Source: Bryobacterales bacterium
Lineage (GTDB): Bacteria > Acidobacteriota > Terriglobia > Bryobacterales > Bryobacteraceae
Direction of reading: 5' to 3'
Assembly: GCA_003132905.1 (NCBI GenBank)
Contig: PKZC01000340.1
Span: 1 to 16,231, forward strand
DNA length: 16,231 nt
Part shown: piece by piece, positions 13,406 through 16,231 of the stretch
How positions within the stretch are numbered: the stretch's first letter is position 1
How the letters are laid out: every line of letters starts with the position of its first letter
Made by a program: the position numbers and the translations under genes
Notes under the pieces: model-generated
Told to the model about the DNA's origin: nothing
Databases searched by the model: none
The model's input: the letters and a program-made list of their open reading frames with translations, nothing else

Positions 13406-14536
13406 CTAAACTGATTCTACCGCCGAATTGCGGACTCTGTCCAAATAAGCCCGAAATCTCCCAAGCAGTATAGCCTGCCTCATTTGGCGCATCATGTCAA
13501 GGTAGTACTTCAAATTGTGGATGGTGGCGAGCGTGGAAAACAGCATTTCGCCCGCCTGAAACAGGTGACGCAGGTAGGCCCGCGAGTAGGTACGGCAGGT
13601 AATGCAGCGGCAGGCGGCGTCCACGGGACCGGCATCGTCCTTGTACCGGGCTTGCTTGATAATCACTCGTCCAGAAGCCGTAAACAGGCAGCCATTGCGG
13701 GCGTTGCGGGATGGCAGCACGCAGTCCATCATATCCACGCCGCGCGCTACGTATTCGGGCAGTTCCTCGGGCATGCCGACGCCCATGACGTAGCGCGGCC
13801 GGTCGCGTGGAAGTAACGGCGTCGTTACCTCCGTCATTTCCAGGCTCAGGGACCTCGGTTCGCCGACCGATAAACCGCCAATCGCGTATCCGGGCGCGTT
13901 CAGTTCCAGCAGTTCGGATGCGCAGTCGCGGCGCAGGTCTGAGAACATGGAGCCCTGCACGATGGGGAATAGCGCGGAAGCAGAACCGGTTTCCTCTACT
14001 CGGCGCTCAAAGTACCGGTACGCAGTTTGCGCCCATCGTACGGTCCTGCGCATGGCTTGATTGGCGGCTTCATGGCTCGCCGGATATTCCAGGCATTCAT
14101 CGAGCGGCATCAGGATGTCGCTGCCGAGCGCGAACTGGACCTCCACGGTGGACTCGGGTGTAAAAAGATGCGCGTCGCCATCCAGGTGGGAGCGGAACAG
14201 AACGCCATCTTCCGAGATTTTGCGCAGGTCGCTCAAGCTGAAGACCTGGAAACCGCCAGAGTCCGTCAGGATGGCCCGCGGCCAGCTCATGAATTGGTGC
14301 AAGCCACCGAGCTTGCGGATCAGCTCGTGGCCTGGGCGCAGGAACAAGTGATACGTATTGGCCAGGATGACGTGGGCATCGAGTTCGCCCTCCAGATCCC
14401 GCTGCATGACGCCTTTGACGGTGGCCTGCGTGCCGACGGGCATGAAGACGGGAGTTTCGATAACGCCATGCGCGGTGTGGATCCGCCCGGCACGAGCGCC
14501 GGTGTCGGGACACTCGGCTTCTAATTCAAATTGCAC
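13406..14536 (-). CDS. tgt: tRNA-guanine transglycosylase (queuine tRNA-ribosyltransferase)
   Basis: Exchanges guanine-34 for preQ1 in tRNAs with GUN anticodons during queuosine synthesis. The product has 376 residues, the usual length. Asp92 in TDSGGFQVFSL is the expected general acid/base, and LDECLEYP surrounds Asp146. The catalytic nucleophile is Asp271 in GVDMMDCVLPSRNARNG (266-282). The zinc site is Cys309, Cys311, Cys314 and His340, all present. The start is GTG 14536, where MQFELEAE matches the family beginning. No strong ribosome site is visible, and an in-frame TAA at 14576-14578 limits upstream extension. It heads the minus-strand series ending with the TPR lipoprotein. Other queuosine genes are not in the window. 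Confidence 0.96.
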   Translation of the reverse strand: MQFELEAECPDTGARAGRIHTAHGVIETPVFMPVGTQATVKGVMQRDLEGELDAHVILANTYHLFLRPGHELIRKLGGLHQFMSWPRAILTDSGGFQVFSLSDLRKISEDGVLFRSHLDGDAHLFTPESTVEVQFALGSDILMPLDECLEYPASHEAANQAMRRTVRWAQTAYRYFERRVEETGSASALFPIVQGSMFSDLRRDCASELLELNAPGYAIGGLSVGEPRSLSLEMTEVTTPLLPRDRPRYVMGVGMPEELPEYVARGVDMMDCVLPSRNARNGCLFTASGRVIIKQARYKDDAGPVDAACRCITCRTYSRAYLRHLFQAGEMLFSTLATIHNLKYYLDMMRQMRQAILLGRFRAYLDRVRNSAVESV

Positions 14537-14562
14537 TATTTCACTGTAAGCAACGGTGGCCC

Positions 14563-14602
14563 AGATGCGCAGATCTTAACCAAGACGCGCAGATCTTAAC
14601 CA
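14563..14602. repeat. 20-base tandem duplication between tgt and the PepSY gene
   Basis: Bases 14563-14582 and 14583-14602 are identical except T14566 against C14586. Both hold CGCAGATCTTAACCA. The second copy includes the stop codon of the PepSY-TM gene, so the first is a spare copy of that gene's end. This is a slippage-type duplication, lying in the upstream region of tgt. Confidence 0.75.
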
Positions 14603-15606
14603 GCTGCGGAGCGGCTTTCCGGCACTTCCTGCTCGATCGACGCGGCGTGTCCAGCGCCCAAAAACCTTCGCGCCGCTGGATGGAGCACGCGGTTCCACCA
14701 CATCAGCACGCCGGTCACGAAGAGCACGGGCGGTGCGAATCCCAGAATCACCCACAGCGCTTTGACCGGCCAGCCGCCGAAAGTTCCATAGTGAGCGGCT
14801 GAGAATCCACGCAGGATGTTTTGACCGGTGGTCGGTGGGGGGCGGCGAGGTCGCCGGGTCGGCGGCACTGTATAAACGATCTGGGCTGGACGAGGAGGAT
14901 CGATCGTGGTAAAAATCCCGACGACGGCTCGAAAAGGTTCCGGAAACACGAAATATCCACCCGTCAGCCCCCACATCAAAATCAGCGACACGGTCCAAAA
15001 GCCGACCGCGCTGTGCAGATCCCAATTGAACCGCTTCCATCCCACATCGCGGCGGAGGGTCATGCTGCGCCGCCAGCTTGCGATTCCTGGCCACCACACC
15101 ACCATTCCCGTGACGCACATCATTGCGGTGAGGAATCCGCCAATAGCGTTGGCCTGAAGTCCGCCCGGTCCGAGTAACAGATTGCCATGCAGATCCCCGG
15201 CCCAGTGCAAGAAGTGATAATAAATAGTCACGGAAGAACCAATGTCCCGGCCCACGTATGGATCGAAAAGCCGATCCTTATGCCTCCAACCTTTGGCCAA
15301 CAAGATTTCCGTGGCTTCGGTTGGGAACCGTCCGCGCTCGATCGATCGAACAGTGTATCCAGGGTAGGTGCGCTCGGCAGCCTGCGTCAGTTGCTCGCGC
15401 GTCAAAGGCTTTCCGGAAACCTGGACTTTGGTTTTCGTAAACAGCCAATCGTACAAGTCGTTGCGAAAGACCACGGCGCTTCCGCTGAGGCAGACCAGGA
15501 CAACGTAAACACCCAAGATTAGCCCGGACCAAAGATGAATTTGAAAAATAGCTCGACGCAGCCATACGGTCTGGGGGCGTCGGAGCCAGAGTTGGGCTTG
15601 GCTCAT
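14596..15606 (-). CDS. PepSY-associated TM-helix protein (iron-uptake/reductase type)
   Basis: A 336-residue membrane protein with four helices (about 21-42, 153-173, 199-220 and 281-303) and a PepSY-type periplasmic segment after the first (about 64-125). Paired membrane histidines are seen: His24 in FQIHLWSGL, His131/His134/His140 in YHFLHWAGDLHGNLLLG, and His198 in NWDLHSAVGFW. These are typical of the PepSY_TM family, whose members include siderophore-iron reductases and act next to TonB-dependent uptake. A Pro/Arg-rich loop (about 237-258) is distinctive. AGGA precedes the ATG by five bases. The haem-binding and iron role is inferred; there is no receptor next to it. It follows the toxin-antitoxin pair by 50 bases on the same strand. 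Confidence 0.88.
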   Translation of the reverse strand: MSQAQLWLRRPQTVWLRRAIFQIHLWSGLILGVYVVLVCLSGSAVVFRNDLYDWLFTKTKVQVSGKPLTREQLTQAAERTYPGYTVRSIERGRFPTEATEILLAKGWRHKDRLFDPYVGRDIGSSVTIYYHFLHWAGDLHGNLLLGPGGLQANAIGGFLTAMMCVTGMVVWWPGIASWRRSMTLRRDVGWKRFNWDLHSAVGFWTVSLILMWGLTGGYFVFPEPFRAVVGIFTTIDPPRPAQIVYTVPPTRRPRRPPPTTGQNILRGFSAAHYGTFGGWPVKALWVILGFAPPVLFVTGVLMWWNRVLHPAARRFLGAGHAASIEQEVPESRSAAG

Positions 15607-15656
15607 TTTGTCCTAGGGAGTTTATACCTTAAATCGATAGCGGTCCGGGTGATGGT

Positions 15657-15971
15657 TTATTGACGGCCTCTGAGGATTGCCGCCAGGACGCGCGGGCTCC
15701 GGTGTCCGTGCATCACTGCGATAACCCAGAGCGGCTTCTCATCCGGTGCGTACGCGATCAGGTATCGGTGAACTGCGACGAAGCGAAGAGGCCGCGAGGT
15801 CAGGTCCGCCCGTCTGTGGCCTTGGTGAGGAAAAGACACAAGCCCGCGTATGGCGTCAAGGATGGCCTCTCTAACACGAACGGCCCCTTGCGCACTATCG
15901 TTGGCGATGAATTCCCAAATGTCCGTGATGTCTTGAGCCGCGAGGGGATGAAGATCGAATCCCTGCGCCAC
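15657..15971 (-). CDS. ParE/RelE-family toxin
   Basis: A 104-residue toxin with the ParE pattern: helical AAQDITDIWEFIANDSAQGA (11-30) and a C-terminal beta sheet containing RFVAVHRYLIAYAP, WVIAVMHGHRSPRVLAAIL. ParE relatives usually poison DNA gyrase and RelE relatives cleave mRNA; the sequence is closer to ParE (HGHRSPRVL), but the target is not proven. The start is GTG 15971, two bases after the antitoxin stop, giving coupled translation. The frame is uninterrupted, in contrast to the other toxin gene at 2044. Confidence 0.88.
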   Translation of the reverse strand: MAQGFDLHPLAAQDITDIWEFIANDSAQGAVRVREAILDAIRGLVSFPHQGHRRADLTSRPLRFVAVHRYLIAYAPDEKPLWVIAVMHGHRSPRVLAAILRGRQ

Positions 15972-15973
15972 GG

Positions 15974-16219
15974 TTATGGTTTCTTCAAACGTTCATCTTC
16001 GCGCTGGCGAAGGCTCTCAAAGAATGCTTCGCCAGGAATGGCCTTCACTTTGCCGCTCTTCAAGTCGTCATAACGGCTATCCAGCATTTCGCGCGTTTGC
16101 GCAAGCTCGGGAACATATCCGGCCAGAGCGTCCTCGATCAGCTGCTCGATCGGACATCCGGTCTCGATAATCAACTGGTCAATTTTGGCTTGCAGTTCGG
16201 GCGCGAAGTGTACTTCCAT
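15974..16219 (-). CDS. antitoxin partner of the ParE-type toxin
   Basis: An 81-residue protein whose N-terminus (MEVHFAPELQAKIDQLIIET, then GCPIEQLIEDAL) fits a ribbon-helix-helix DNA-binding arm. The charged C-terminus (LDSRYDDLKSGKVKAIPGEA, then FFESLRQRE) would wrap the toxin. It would bind and neutralise the toxin and repress its own promoter, which lies beyond the window edge. The ATG at 16219 is 12 bases from the edge, so the ribosome site is only partly visible (TACTCTGAAG). Confidence 0.85.
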   Translation of the reverse strand: MEVHFAPELQAKIDQLIIETGCPIEQLIEDALAGYVPELAQTREMLDSRYDDLKSGKVKAIPGEAFFESLRQREDERLKKP

Positions 16220-16231
16220 GGCTTCAGAGTA

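Noticed and set aside
14027..14524. Plus-strand open frame opposite tgt
   Set aside because: Antisense shadow of tgt; no ribosome site and no recognisable motif.

Overview
The window looks like chromosomal DNA from a Gram-negative, diderm, aerobic soil-type bacterium, most likely an Acidobacteriota of the Solibacter/Bryobacter kind. The reasons are protein flavour and gene order: tgt-yajC-secD-secF followed directly by tonB-exbB-exbD-exbD, a cyoE-SCO-DUF420 oxidase-assembly cluster, an orphan RHS protein, and dispersed GAATTC-rich repeats linked to a four-helix-bundle gene. The phylum is inferred; no rRNA or tRNA gene is visible.

Layout. (1) 1-1715, + strand: the 3' part of an RHS-core protein with a glycine-zipper and basic C-terminus, then a Sel1-repeat protein 12 bases downstream, arranged like a polymorphic effector and a partner or immunity gene. 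(2) 1845-2310: a RelE-like toxin-antitoxin pair that appears decayed. The antitoxin lost its native end through a one-base deletion, and the toxin carries two compensating indels. (3) 2367-3133: two tandem STAS-domain anti-sigma-factor antagonists. (4) 3206-5027: cyoE (haem O synthase), a SCO-type copper lipoprotein and a DUF420 membrane protein, in overlapping reading frames. They form a unit for cytochrome c oxidase haem and copper maturation. (5) 5025-5474: a 450-base unit bounded by 34-base inverted repeats (32/34 matching) and holding a four-helix-bundle (S23/IVS-like) gene. It sits exactly between the DUF420 stop and the selD start. (6) 5479-6483: selD. (7) 14536 down to 6489, - strand: a long co-directional series tgt, yajC, secD, secF, tonB, exbB, exbD, exbD, TPR lipoprotein. 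It couples tRNA queuosine modification, Sec translocation and proton-motive-force-driven TonB energisation. (8) 15606-14596, - strand: a PepSY-TM membrane protein of the iron-uptake/reductase type. (9) 16219-15657, - strand: an intact ParD/ParE-type toxin-antitoxin pair.

How the parts relate. The core housekeeping blocks (oxidase assembly, selD, tgt-sec-ton) are intact and tightly packed. The edges and junctions carry the accessory material: RHS/Sel1, one decayed and one intact toxin-antitoxin module, the inverted-repeat unit, a related solo repeat inside the ton operon, and a 20-base tandem duplication at the PepSY gene end. No CRISPR array, tRNA, rRNA, transposase or strong intrinsic terminator was found. 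No gene-free stretch exceeds 130 bases.
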